A stretch of DNA of 64,000 bases from an uncultured Pelagibacteraceae bacterium (GTDB lineage Bacteria > Pseudomonadota > Alphaproteobacteria > Pelagibacterales > Pelagibacteraceae). The stretch spans positions 115,001-179,000 of the forward strand of contig CACIDN010000001.1 of assembly GCA_902585415.1 (NCBI GenBank). Reading direction: 5' to 3'. The position numbers were made by a program, and so were the translations under genes. Under the pieces are notes generated by a model, which was not told the DNA's origin, did no database searches, and saw only the letters and a program-made list of their open reading frames with translations. Shown here one piece after another: positions 37,367 through 45,603 of the stretch (the stretch's first letter is position 1; the number at the start of each line of letters is the position of its first letter).

Positions 37367-38236
37367 TTATGAAATCAATTTTTTCAAATAGTTGCTATAA
37401 TTGCACTTTCCATAAAATTGGATAGCATCTACAATTTCCTTTTTTCTTATCCAACCATTGTTAAAAGCAATTTCTTCAATACAAGCAATCTTAAAACCTT
37501 GTCGATTTTCAATCGCAGATACAAAAGCACTAGTCTTATAAAAATCCTCTATGGATCCAGTATCTAGCCATGCACCACCTCTTCCCAAAATATCTGATGT
37601 TAATTTTTTTTTTTTCAGGTAAATTTTAAGCAAATCAGTAATTTCTAACTCATTTCTTGAGGAAGGTTTTAATTTTTTTGAATATTCAACAACCCGTTTA
37701 TCGAAAAAATAAAGACCAGTGATTGCTAAATCTGAAACATATTTTTTCGGTTTTTCCTTAATCAGTGTAATTTTTCCTGATTTTGAAGTTTTTGCAACAC
37801 CAAATAGTTCTGGCCTAATTACTTTATGTAAAATTATCTTTGCACCATTTTTAAGTTTAGTGCAATTTATCAGTTTTGAAGTTAAGTTCTGTCCATAAAA
37901 AAAATTATCTCCAAGAATTAGTGCAACATTTTTATTATCTATGAATTTTTCACCCAGAAGAAACGCATCAGGTAAACCTTTAGGGTAGTTTTGTTCTTTA
38001 TAAATTATACTCATACCGAGACGTTTTCCATCTGGCAAAATTTTTTTATATTGGTTTAGTTGTCCTTTGTTAACTATGATTAAAATATTTTTTATTTTTG
38101 CCAACATCAGAATTGAAAGAGGATAAAAAATTAATGGCTTATCATATATTGGTAGCAATTGTTTATTGACAGCCTTGGTCAATGGACTCATTCGAGTTCC
38201 CGTACCACCTGCTAAAATAATTGCTTTATTAATCAT
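37367..38236 (-). CDS. rfbA: Glucose-1-phosphate thymidylyltransferase
   Basis: 'AIILAGGTGTRMSPLTKAVNKQLLPIYDKPLIFYPLSILMLAKI', 'LILGDNFFYGQ', 'AWLDTGSIEDFY'. Confidence 0.95.
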   Translation of the reverse strand: MINKAIILAGGTGTRMSPLTKAVNKQLLPIYDKPLIFYPLSILMLAKIKNILIIVNKGQLNQYKKILPDGKRLGMSIIYKEQNYPKGLPDAFLLGEKFIDNKNVALILGDNFFYGQNLTSKLINCTKLKNGAKIILHKVIRPELFGVAKTSKSGKITLIKEKPKKYVSDLAITGLYFFDKRVVEYSKKLKPSSRNELEITDLLKIYLKKKKLTSDILGRGGAWLDTGSIEDFYKTSAFVSAIENRQGFKIACIEEIAFNNGWIRKKEIVDAIQFYGKCNYSNYLKKLIS

Positions 38237-39255
38237 TTAATTACTCCAAGTCTATTTGTGATATCCTTTTTTTTTAAGTATGTATAGTATTTCATATTTT
38301 TAAAATACCAGTCAAAAGTATTATTCAAACCCCTTTTAAGACTTGTAATAGATTTCCACTTAAGTTTTTTTTTAATTTTTTTACTATCAAGTGCGTATCT
38401 AATATCGTGACCTGGACGATCTTTAATAAATTTTATTTTTACTTTTTTTCCTACTTTAATTTTCTTTTTGGCAATTTTTATTAATAATTTCGCAATATCT
38501 AAATTGTTAATATTTATATTGGATCCAATATTATAAAATTCTCCTTTAGATCCATTTCTAAAAACCTTTAATAAAGCTTCACAATGATCATCTACAAAAA
38601 TCCACTCTCTCGAATTTTTTCCTTTGCCGTATAAAGGTAAGGGTTTGTTATTGATTATATTGTAAATCAATTTAGGAATTAATTTTTCTGGGTGTTGATT
38701 AGGACCATAATTATTTGAACAGTTAGTTATAATTGCATTAAGTTTATATGTCCTCACATAAGAATATACTAAATGATCTGATGATGCCTTAGACGCAGCA
38801 TAAGGGGAACTTGGTTTATATGTATCAGTTTCTTTACTACGACCTTTTAATACATCACCATAAACTTCATCAGTTGATATATGAATTAACTTAGTCTTTT
38901 TATTTTTTTTTGTGAATTCACGAAATGTTTCTAGTAAATTAAAAACCCCAACAATATTACTTTTTATAAACTCTGCAGGACTATCGATTGATCTATCTAC
39001 ATGTGTCTCAGCTGCTAAATTATATATCGCAACCGGTTTATATTTGTTTAAAATATCTTTAAATCCAGACCTATTATTGATATCTAATTTAAAAAATTTA
39101 TAATTTTTTTTGTAAGAAAAATTTTTTATATTGTAAAAATTTGAAGCGTAGCTTATTTTGTCGACATTAATCACAAAATAGTTTCTTTCAATTAACAGTT
39201 TTATCAGATTACTACCAATAAATCCTAAACCTCCGGTTACAATTATTTTTTTCAT
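38233..39255 (-). CDS. rfbB: dTDP-glucose 4,6-dehydratase
   Basis: 'IIVTGGLGFIGSNLIKLLIER', 'NLAAETHVDRSIDSPAEFIKSNIVGVFNLLE', 'HISTDEVYGDV', 'RPGHDIRYALDSKKI'. Confidence 0.95.
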   Translation of the reverse strand: MKKIIVTGGLGFIGSNLIKLLIERNYFVINVDKISYASNFYNIKNFSYKKNYKFFKLDINNRSGFKDILNKYKPVAIYNLAAETHVDRSIDSPAEFIKSNIVGVFNLLETFREFTKKNKKTKLIHISTDEVYGDVLKGRSKETDTYKPSSPYAASKASSDHLVYSYVRTYKLNAIITNCSNNYGPNQHPEKLIPKLIYNIINNKPLPLYGKGKNSREWIFVDDHCEALLKVFRNGSKGEFYNIGSNININNLDIAKLLIKIAKKKIKVGKKVKIKFIKDRPGHDIRYALDSKKIKKKLKWKSITSLKRGLNNTFDWYFKNMKYYTYLKKKDITNRLGVIK

Positions 39256-39301
39256 TATTTTTTTTACAATAATAAATTTTTTAAGTATACCTCATTCTTA
39301 T

Positions 39302-39474
39302 ATGGAATTCTCAAGTAATAATCTAACTTTTGTAATAGTCACCCTTGACAGCAGAAAACTAACTTATGGCTTTCTAAATTTTCTACCAAAAGATTTTCAT
39401 AAAAAATAATTGAAAATTCATCTGGTGAGAAATTAAAAAAAGAATTAGAGCAGAATTATGATAAACTAAGTTAA
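39302..39474 (+). pseudogene. N-terminal remnant of a family 2 glycosyltransferase
   Basis: MEFSSNNLTFVIVTLDSRKLTYGFLNFLPKDFHKK* then, after a 1-nt shift at the A6 run 39401-39406, IIENSSGEKLKKELEQNYDKLS*; 'LTFVIVT' plus 'IIENS' is GT2-like. Confidence 0.5.
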
Positions 39475-39603
39475 TTTTATATAATAGTATATGGGTGGGA
39501 GTTGAAAAAATGTATTTTTATTAAAATAATGTAATATAGAAAAATTTAATGCTTTTCTTGTATTGAATTAAAAATTAAAACAAAGTAAACATCTTAATCT
39601 TAA

Positions 39604-39680
39604 GGGCCTGTAGCTCAGTTGGTTAGAGCAGTACACTCATAATGTATTGGTCCCAGGTTCGAGTCCTGGCGGGCCCACCA
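39604..39680 (+). tRNA. tRNA with CAT anticodon (elongator Met or Ile2)
   Basis: GGGCCTG...CGGGCCC acceptor, GCTC/GAGC D stem, GTACA-CTCATAA-TGTAT anticodon arm, CCAGG-TTCGAGT-CCTGG T arm, CCA. Confidence 0.95.
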
Positions 39681-39684
39681 TTAT

Positions 39685-40311
39685 TTACTGTTTATTAAAT
39701 TTTTTTAAACTAGAAAATAAAGCATGGACATCTCCATTATTATTTAAAATTATTGAATTAAATTCTTCTCTCTGAGTTCTAGCAAGGCTAAGACCTTCAA
39801 TTATGAGATCCCTTATTAAAGGTTTCAAAGGATCTTTAGTATAAACTCTCCAGTCTATAGTTATTTCTGGTCTTGATGAAGTGGCAATTAATTTGCTTTT
39901 TACAATTGTATATTTTTCATTTTTCACTTCCTCGGAAATAACCACAATTTTGGCCTCTTTGTACTCAACAAGTCTGCTGGAAAAACTTTTAAGAAAATAT
40001 TCACGAAAGATTTTTTTATATTCCTCTTTTTCATCCTCATTTAAACCTTTTCTATGTTTACCTAAAGTATATAAACCAATTCCATCAATATCTACAGATT
40101 GCTGTCCAATTTTAATTAATTTTTCCATTTTAAGTTTTTCAGATTCTTGGCTAGACAGTATATTAGAAGCCTTTGATGCTATATTATTAATAAATTCAGA
40201 CGATATATTTGCGATAGAGTAATTATAACTTAAAAATAAAAAAAATAACGTTGAATATGCTAATAATTTTGAAATTTTCATTTGCAGAACTAATTTTCTA
40301 AAGAGTCCCAA
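39685..40311 (-). CDS. mlaC: MlaC/Ttg2D family phospholipid-binding ABC transporter protein
   Basis: 208 aa, signal peptide-like N-terminus; 'DEKEEYKKIFREYFLKSFSSRLVEY', 'IDWRVYTKDPLKPLIRDLIIEGLSLARTQREEFNSII'. Confidence 0.88.
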   Translation of the reverse strand: MGLFRKLVLQMKISKLLAYSTLFFLFLSYNYSIANISSEFINNIASKASNILSSQESEKLKMEKLIKIGQQSVDIDGIGLYTLGKHRKGLNEDEKEEYKKIFREYFLKSFSSRLVEYKEAKIVVISEEVKNEKYTIVKSKLIATSSRPEITIDWRVYTKDPLKPLIRDLIIEGLSLARTQREEFNSIILNNNGDVHALFSSLKKFNKQ

Positions 40312-41051
40312 TCACTATCGTCTAACGTATCAGTTTTTATATTTTGATTCTTAATTTTTCTATCTCTATCTTGTAAATATAAACTTCTAACAGTCGCATA
40401 AAAATCTACTGAATTTTTTTCTAAACTATCGAAAGCTTCTAAATTTTTTGCTCTGAAATCTACACCCTGCCCAAGTTTTGAATAATAATAATCAGATTCC
40501 TTTAAATACTGAGTGTCATTTTTTACAGTAACATTATACCATGCATCTCCTCCACTCATTGATATTAAAGATCCAACAGCATCCCTCACAGTTGATGGGC
40601 CAAGAACTGGTAGCACTAAATAACATCCCTCTCCAACTCCCATTGTTCCGAATGTTTGACCAAAATCCTCTTTTTCCAATTTATCTAAACCTAATGATTG
40701 TGCTGGGTCAAATATACCCACAATTCCAACCGTAGTATTTATAATAAATCTTGCAGAATTAATTCCAGCTGCTCGAAAATCACCTTGCAAAATATTATTA
40801 GGAATTGTAACTAAGTTTGAAAGGTTATTAAGTGCATTACTAGTACCATATCTAATAGGCGAAGGTAACTTTCTGTAACCAGTTGCAACTGGTCTAAACA
40901 AAACTTTATCAAGGGCCATGTTAAATGCAAAAGTAGCTCGATTGATTTTTTCAAAACAATCTTTAACTTCTTTTTCCTCAGCAATACTGCTGCTTACAAC
41001 CATTAATTGAATTATTAATATTGTTATTAAAATTTTTAATCTTTTAAACAT
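40290..41051 (-). CDS. mlaA: MlaA/VacJ family lipoprotein
   Basis: 'CFEKINRATFAFNMALDKVLFRPVATGYRKLPSPIRYGTSNALNNLSNLVTIPNNILQGDFRAAGINSARFIINTTVGIVGIFDPA'. Confidence 0.93.
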   Translation of the reverse strand: MFKRLKILITILIIQLMVVSSSIAEEKEVKDCFEKINRATFAFNMALDKVLFRPVATGYRKLPSPIRYGTSNALNNLSNLVTIPNNILQGDFRAAGINSARFIINTTVGIVGIFDPAQSLGLDKLEKEDFGQTFGTMGVGEGCYLVLPVLGPSTVRDAVGSLISMSGGDAWYNVTVKNDTQYLKESDYYYSKLGQGVDFRAKNLEAFDSLEKNSVDFYATVRSLYLQDRDRKIKNQNIKTDTLDDSDWDSLEN

Positions 41052-41128
41052 AGTAATTTATATATTATACCTTCTATCAAAGTAAAATAACAAATTAAAC
41101 ACAAATTATGTGTTAAAAATGCCTCAAA

Positions 41129-41860
41129 ATGCAGAAAATATTAAACAATTATTCTATCAACTTTAGCACTATTAAAAGAAAAAAAGAAAAAATTAAATAT
41201 TTAGTATTTCATTATACTGGCATGAAATCTGAAAAATTAGCTATTGGAAGACTTAAAGATAAAAAAAGTAAAGTGAGCTGTCATTACTTTATTAAAAAGA
41301 ATGGTACAATTTTAAATATGGTTCCAGCAAGCTATATTTCTTGGCACGCAGGAATTTCGAACTGGAAAAAATATGATAAAATAAATAAAAATTCGATTGG
41401 TATTGAAATCCAAAACCCCGGACATAAAAACAATTACTCAAATTTTAGTATAAAACAAATAAGATCAATCGAATACCTCTCAAAAAAATTAATTAAAAAA
41501 TTTAATTTGAATAAAAAAAATTTTTTAGGTCATTCAGACGTCTCACCAGATCGAAAAAAAGATCCAGGAGAAAAATTTCCTTGGAAAGCATTGTCAAAGC
41601 ATAAAATTGGCATATGGCATAATTTAGATAATAATTTGTTGAAAAAAATGAGATCAAAAAAAATTGATCATAAACAAAAAATATTGTTTTTAAAAAGATT
41701 GATAAAAATAGGATACTTTTTAAAAAAAAAAAAATTAGAACGCTCTTTTTTTGTAATTAAAGCTTTTCAAAGAAGATTTAGACCACAAATTATTAATGGA
41801 AAAATTGATTTAGAGTGTTGTGAAATAGCAAAAAATTTAGTTAAATCTGGGTTAAATTAG
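41129..41860 (+). CDS. N-acetylmuramoyl-L-alanine amidase (amidase_2/AmiD-like)
   Basis: 'KYLVFHYTGMKSEKLAIGRLKDKKSKVSCHYFIKKNGTI', 'NKNSIGIEIQNPGH', 'FLGHSDVSPDRKKDPGEKFPW', C-terminal PG_binding-like 'FFVIKAFQRRFRP'. Confidence 0.92.
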   Translation: MQKILNNYSINFSTIKRKKEKIKYLVFHYTGMKSEKLAIGRLKDKKSKVSCHYFIKKNGTILNMVPASYISWHAGISNWKKYDKINKNSIGIEIQNPGHKNNYSNFSIKQIRSIEYLSKKLIKKFNLNKKNFLGHSDVSPDRKKDPGEKFPWKALSKHKIGIWHNLDNNLLKKMRSKKIDHKQKILFLKRLIKIGYFLKKKKLERSFFVIKAFQRRFRPQIINGKIDLECCEIAKNLVKSGLN

Positions 41861-41897
41861 TATTGAAAAATTAATTAACTTAATATATTAAATGTTT

Positions 41898-42248
41898 GCC
41901 AGATAAATGACTTATCGCTTTTAATTTAAAGAGGAAAGTCCGGGCTTTGCAAAGACACAGTGCCAGGTAATACCTGGCGGGGGAAACCCTAGGGACAGTG
42001 CCACAGAAAATATACCGCCTTATCAAGGCAAGGGTGAAAAGGTGTGGTAAGAGCACACCGGCTTTATTGGTAACAATTAGCGCATGGAAAACCCCACTGG
42101 AAGCAAGACCAAATAGAGATGACATTGTTAGTAACTAAAAGCAGTCTTTGGCTAGTCATCAGGGTTGGTTGCTCGAGCTTTAAGGAGACTTAAAGCCTAG
42201 ATAAATGATAGGTTTAAACGACAGAACCCGGCTTATAGTTTATCTGGC
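41898..42248 (+). ncRNA. rnpB: RNase P RNA (bacterial type A)
   Basis: P1 GCCAGATAAA/TTTATCTGGC, 'GAGGAAAGTCCGGGC' conserved region and 'ACAGAACCCGGCTTATAG' near the 3' end. Confidence 0.95.
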
Positions 42249-42306
42249 GTGTTTACAAATTACCCTTATTTCTTTTTTGTTTAATTTAGATTATGAAAAT
42301 CAACTA

Positions 42307-42335
42307 TTGACTGTATTATAAAAAACCCATAATAT
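42307..42335 (+). promoter_or_regulatory. Candidate mraZ operon promoter
   Basis: TTGACT (42307-42312), 17-nt spacer, TAATAT (42330-42335), upstream of mraZ ATG 42377. Confidence 0.5.
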
Positions 42336-42350
42336 CCCATGTATTCCCAA
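42325..42350 (-). promoter_or_regulatory. Putative MraZ operator (three TGGG repeats)
   Basis: CCCA at 42326, 42336 and 42346; on minus strand TGGGAATACATGGGATATTATGGGT, exact 10-bp periodicity immediately upstream of mraZ. Confidence 0.7.
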
Positions 42351-42376
42351 TTAAAGAGTGTGGAATATTATGAGAT

Positions 42377-42832
42377 ATGTTTTTATCTACTTATTTAAAC
42401 AAACTAGACAAAAAAGGAAGGGTATCAGTGCCTGCTAATTTCAGATCTTATTTGTCAAATTTAGGTTATAATGGAGTAATTTGTTATCCATCTTTCAATA
42501 ATAATTGTATAGAGGCATGGCCTCAAGATAGGATAGAAAAGATTTCTAATGCCATAGATTCACTTAATCCATTTGAAGAAAAAAAAGATTTTTTTGCTAC
42601 TTCAATACTTTCAGAAAGTACTAGTTTACAATTTGATAATGAGGGGAGAATTATAATAACAACAAAACTTTTAAAACATGCAAAAATTAAAAATTCCATG
42701 TTGTTTGTGGGTCAAGGAAAAACTTTTCAAATATGGGAGCCTTCAAACTATGAAAAATTTAAGGTAAATGCAAAAAGAAAATCAAACATTTATAGAGCTA
42801 GCCTTAAATGGGAGCGTCAATTTAATAACTAA
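42377..42832 (+). CDS. mraZ: Transcriptional regulator/division protein MraZ
   Basis: 'FLSTYLNKLDKKGRVSVPANFRSYL', 'LQFDNEGRIIITTKLLKHAKIKNSMLFVGQGKTFQIWEPSNYEKF'. Confidence 0.95.
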   Translation: MFLSTYLNKLDKKGRVSVPANFRSYLSNLGYNGVICYPSFNNNCIEAWPQDRIEKISNAIDSLNPFEEKKDFFATSILSESTSLQFDNEGRIIITTKLLKHAKIKNSMLFVGQGKTFQIWEPSNYEKFKVNAKRKSNIYRASLKWERQFNN

Positions 42833-42844
42833 AAGGGGTAAAAT

Positions 42845-44305
42845 ATGACTATAAATTTTAAAACACCGGATATCAAAGAATTGAAACCAAGAATACTTGT
42901 ACTTGGTGTAGGAGGTGCTGGAGGAAATGCTATAAATGGGATGATTGATAGCGGATTGCAAGGAGTAGAATTTATTGCAGTAAATACTGACGCCCAAGAT
43001 CTAAAACATAGTAAAGCAAAACAAAAAATTCAAATAGGATTAAATTTAACAAAAGGATTAGGAGCTGGATCAAAATTAGATATTGGTCATGCGGCAGCAG
43101 AAGAGTCTTTAAATGATATTATTAATGTTTTGCAAGGAGCAAACATGGTCTTTATTACCGCAGGAATGGGAGGCGGCACTGGCACAGGTTCTGCTCATGT
43201 AATAGCAAGAGCAGCGAAAGAATTAAACATACTAACTGTTGGAGTAGTAACTTTACCTTTTTTATATGAAGGACCTTCAAGAATGAGAAGAGCACAACAA
43301 GGTTTGGAAGAGCTAAGAAAACATGTTGATACAATTATCGTAATACCAAATCAGAATCTATTTAAAGTTGCAAGTGAACAAACTACTTTTGAGGAGTCTT
43401 TTGAGCTTTCAAATCATGTTTTATTACATGGAGTTCAAAGTATCACAGATTTAATGGTAAGGCCTGGTCTCATAAATTTAGATTTTGCTGATGTCGAACA
43501 TGTGATGAGCTCAATGGGCAAAGCGATGATGGGGACTGGAGAGGCAGAAGGAGAAGGAAGAGCAGCTAAGGCTGCAGAAATGGCCATTACCAATCAGTTG
43601 ATAGATGACTATACTTTAAAAGGTGCAAAAGGTTTATTAGTCAACATAACCGGTGGAAAAGATCTTAAACTTTTCGAAGTTGATGAGGCAGTAAATAAAG
43701 TAAGAGCTGAAGTTGACCCAGAAGCAGAATTAATAATAGGTGCCATAACTGATCCTGTTTTAGACGGTTTAATGAGAGTTTCAATAGTAGCAACTGCATT
43801 AGATGGTCAACAACCAGAGTCAAAATCAGTAATTAATATGGTTCATAGAATTCAAAATAGAAATCCAGGATATTTTGATGTTTCCACTATACAAAAAAAT
43901 AATCAAATTAATAATACTAATTTCATTCCAAGCACTAGTGGAGCAAATGCTTTAAAGGTTGATAACGAAGACATTAAGGAAACTGAGAATGAATTATTAA
44001 ATTCAATGGTTGATGAGAATATGGCTTTAAAAAGTTTTTCTAAAGAGAATTACAAAGATGAAGCTGCAAACAATATCATAAATGAAGCACCACTTAACTT
44101 AGAGGAAAACGTGAACCAAGATCAAAACAGTCATATTTCTGAAAATTTAAATGGGCTCGAAAATTTTGAATTAAATGATGAGACTCCTCAACTTTTTAAC
44201 GTCGAAAATGATATTGAAAGTGAACAAATAAATGATATTGCTAAAGTTGATAATGAAGAGGACGATCTAGAAATTCCAGCATTTTTACGAAGACAAAAAA
44301 ATTAA
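42845..44305 (+). CDS. ftsZ: Cell division protein FtsZ
   Basis: '[14 protein letters not shown]', '[20 protein letters not shown]', '[22 protein letters not shown]', C-terminal peptide '[10 protein letters not shown]'. Confidence 0.98.
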   Translation: MTINFKTPDIKELKPRILVLGVGGAGGNAINGMIDSGLQGVEFIAVNTDAQDLKHSKAKQKIQIGLNLTKGLGAGSKLDIGHAAAEESLNDIINVLQGANMVFITAGMGGGTGTGSAHVIARAAKELNILTVGVVTLPFLYEGPSRMRRAQQGLEELRKHVDTIIVIPNQNLFKVASEQTTFEESFELSNHVLLHGVQSITDLMVRPGLINLDFADVEHVMSSMGKAMMGTGEAEGEGRAAKAAEMAITNQLIDDYTLKGAKGLLVNITGGKDLKLFEVDEAVNKVRAEVDPEAELIIGAITDPVLDGLMRVSIVATALDGQQPESKSVINMVHRIQNRNPGYFDVSTIQKNNQINNTNFIPSTSGANALKVDNEDIKETENELLNSMVDENMALKSFSKENYKDEAANNIINEAPLNLEENVNQDQNSHISENLNGLENFELNDETPQLFNVENDIESEQINDIAKVDNEEDDLEIPAFLRRQKN

Positions 44306-44323
44306 TGGTTTTTGAAAAAATAG

Positions 44324-45328
44324 ATGAGTACCACCATCTTACCGGAAAATAAGTTACATTATCCGGTACTACTTAAAGAAGTATTAAGTATAATTTCCCC
44401 TCAAAGTGGCGGCACTTTTATAGATTGCACTTTTGGTCAAGGAGGTTACTCAAGAAAATTATTAGAGTATCCAAAAGTCAAAGTAATAGCTTTTGATAGA
44501 GACCAGAAATGCAAATCAATAGCAATTAAATTTAAAAACAAATTTAAAGATAGATTTGAGTTTTATAACAAAAAATTTAGTGAGATAGATATAGTTAAAA
44601 ATGATGATAAAATTAAAGGTATAATTTTTGATTTGGGGTTTTCATATAATCAAATTAAAGATCAATCTAAGGGACTTTCTTTTAATTATAAGGGTAGATT
44701 AAATATGAAAATGGGGCAAAATAATTTTTCAGCTCAAGATATTATTAAATATTTATCAGTAAATGAATTAGAGAAAATTTTCAAATATTTTGGTGAAGAA
44801 AAATATTCAAAACTAATATCAAAAAAAGTAGTTAATGAAAGAAAATTTAAAGATCTTCTTACTGAGGATCTTGTGGATATTATAAATTCCTCAAAAAAAA
44901 ATTTTACAAAAAAAAACAAGTCTACCAAAGTTTTTCAAGCACTAAGAATTTTGGTCAATAATGAGATAAGCGAACTAATCTTGGGTTTGACAAAATCATG
45001 TAATCTAATCTCAAAAAATGGAATAATAGCGGCTGTAACTTTTCACTCAATAGAGGATAGAATTTGCAAATTTTTTTTTAATGAAATATCAAGTCAAAGA
45101 AAAATTTCAAGATATTTGCCAATAAATAGCATTGATCAAATTTCTTTTAATTTAATTAAAAAGAAGCCAATAGTACCTACTATAAAAGAAGTAGAGGAGA
45201 ATCCTTCTTCTAGATCTGCCAAATTAAGAGCCGTAAAAAGAGTTAGTAAAAAAAAATTAGATACAAAATTTATTTTTGAAAAATTTAAATATCTTTTAGA
45301 AGTAGAAAAAATAGCATCAAAGTTATGA
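44324..45328 (+). CDS. rsmH: 16S rRNA (cytosine(1402)-N(4))-methyltransferase RsmH/MraW
   Basis: 'HYPVLLKEVLSIISPQSGGTFIDCTFGQGGYSRKLLE', 'ILVNNEISEL', 'VTFHSIEDRICKFFF', 'NPSSRSAKLRAVKR'. Confidence 0.96.
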   Translation: MSTTILPENKLHYPVLLKEVLSIISPQSGGTFIDCTFGQGGYSRKLLEYPKVKVIAFDRDQKCKSIAIKFKNKFKDRFEFYNKKFSEIDIVKNDDKIKGIIFDLGFSYNQIKDQSKGLSFNYKGRLNMKMGQNNFSAQDIIKYLSVNELEKIFKYFGEEKYSKLISKKVVNERKFKDLLTEDLVDIINSSKKNFTKKNKSTKVFQALRILVNNEISELILGLTKSCNLISKNGIIAAVTFHSIEDRICKFFFNEISSQRKISRYLPINSIDQISFNLIKKKPIVPTIKEVEENPSSRSAKLRAVKRVSKKKLDTKFIFEKFKYLLEVEKIASKL

Positions 45329-45603
45329 AAAATTTTCTTATTATTACATTTGTATTGATATTGGTCATTTTAACTTCTGTAGTTAAAACCTCCACTAGAA
45401 ATCTTGAAGGAAAAATCTTTGCTATCGAGGAAGAAGTTAAATTATTATCTAATAAAAAAGAATTAATTTTATTAGAGAATAATTATCTAAGTTCACCTGA
45501 AAGATTATTTGAATTAAAAAACACATTATTTAAAAACGATTTTGACTCAATTAATTTAAAAAAAATCATACTTTTAAAAAACAATGAGCGAGAATCGAAA
45601 TAA
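45325..45603 (+). CDS. ftsL: FtsL-like cell division protein
   Basis: Small single-TM protein (92 aa) between rsmH and ftsI; identity by position and topology. Confidence 0.65.
   Translation: MKNFLIITFVLILVILTSVVKTSTRNLEGKIFAIEEEVKLLSNKKELILLENNYLSSPERLFELKNTLFKNDFDSINLKKIILLKNNERESK

Noticed and set aside
39881-40735. Plus-strand ORFs (113 and 64 aa) over mlaC/mlaA
   Set aside because: Antisense to recognisable MlaC and MlaA proteins.
41880-42125. Minus-strand ORF of 81 aa
   Set aside because: Lies antisense within RNase P RNA (rnpB); the RNA signature explains the sequence.
43130-43200. Fts[11 protein letters not shown] instead of the usual GGGTGTGAAP
   Set aside because: The core GTP-binding signature is intact and the substitution is conservative in context; not enough to claim altered function.
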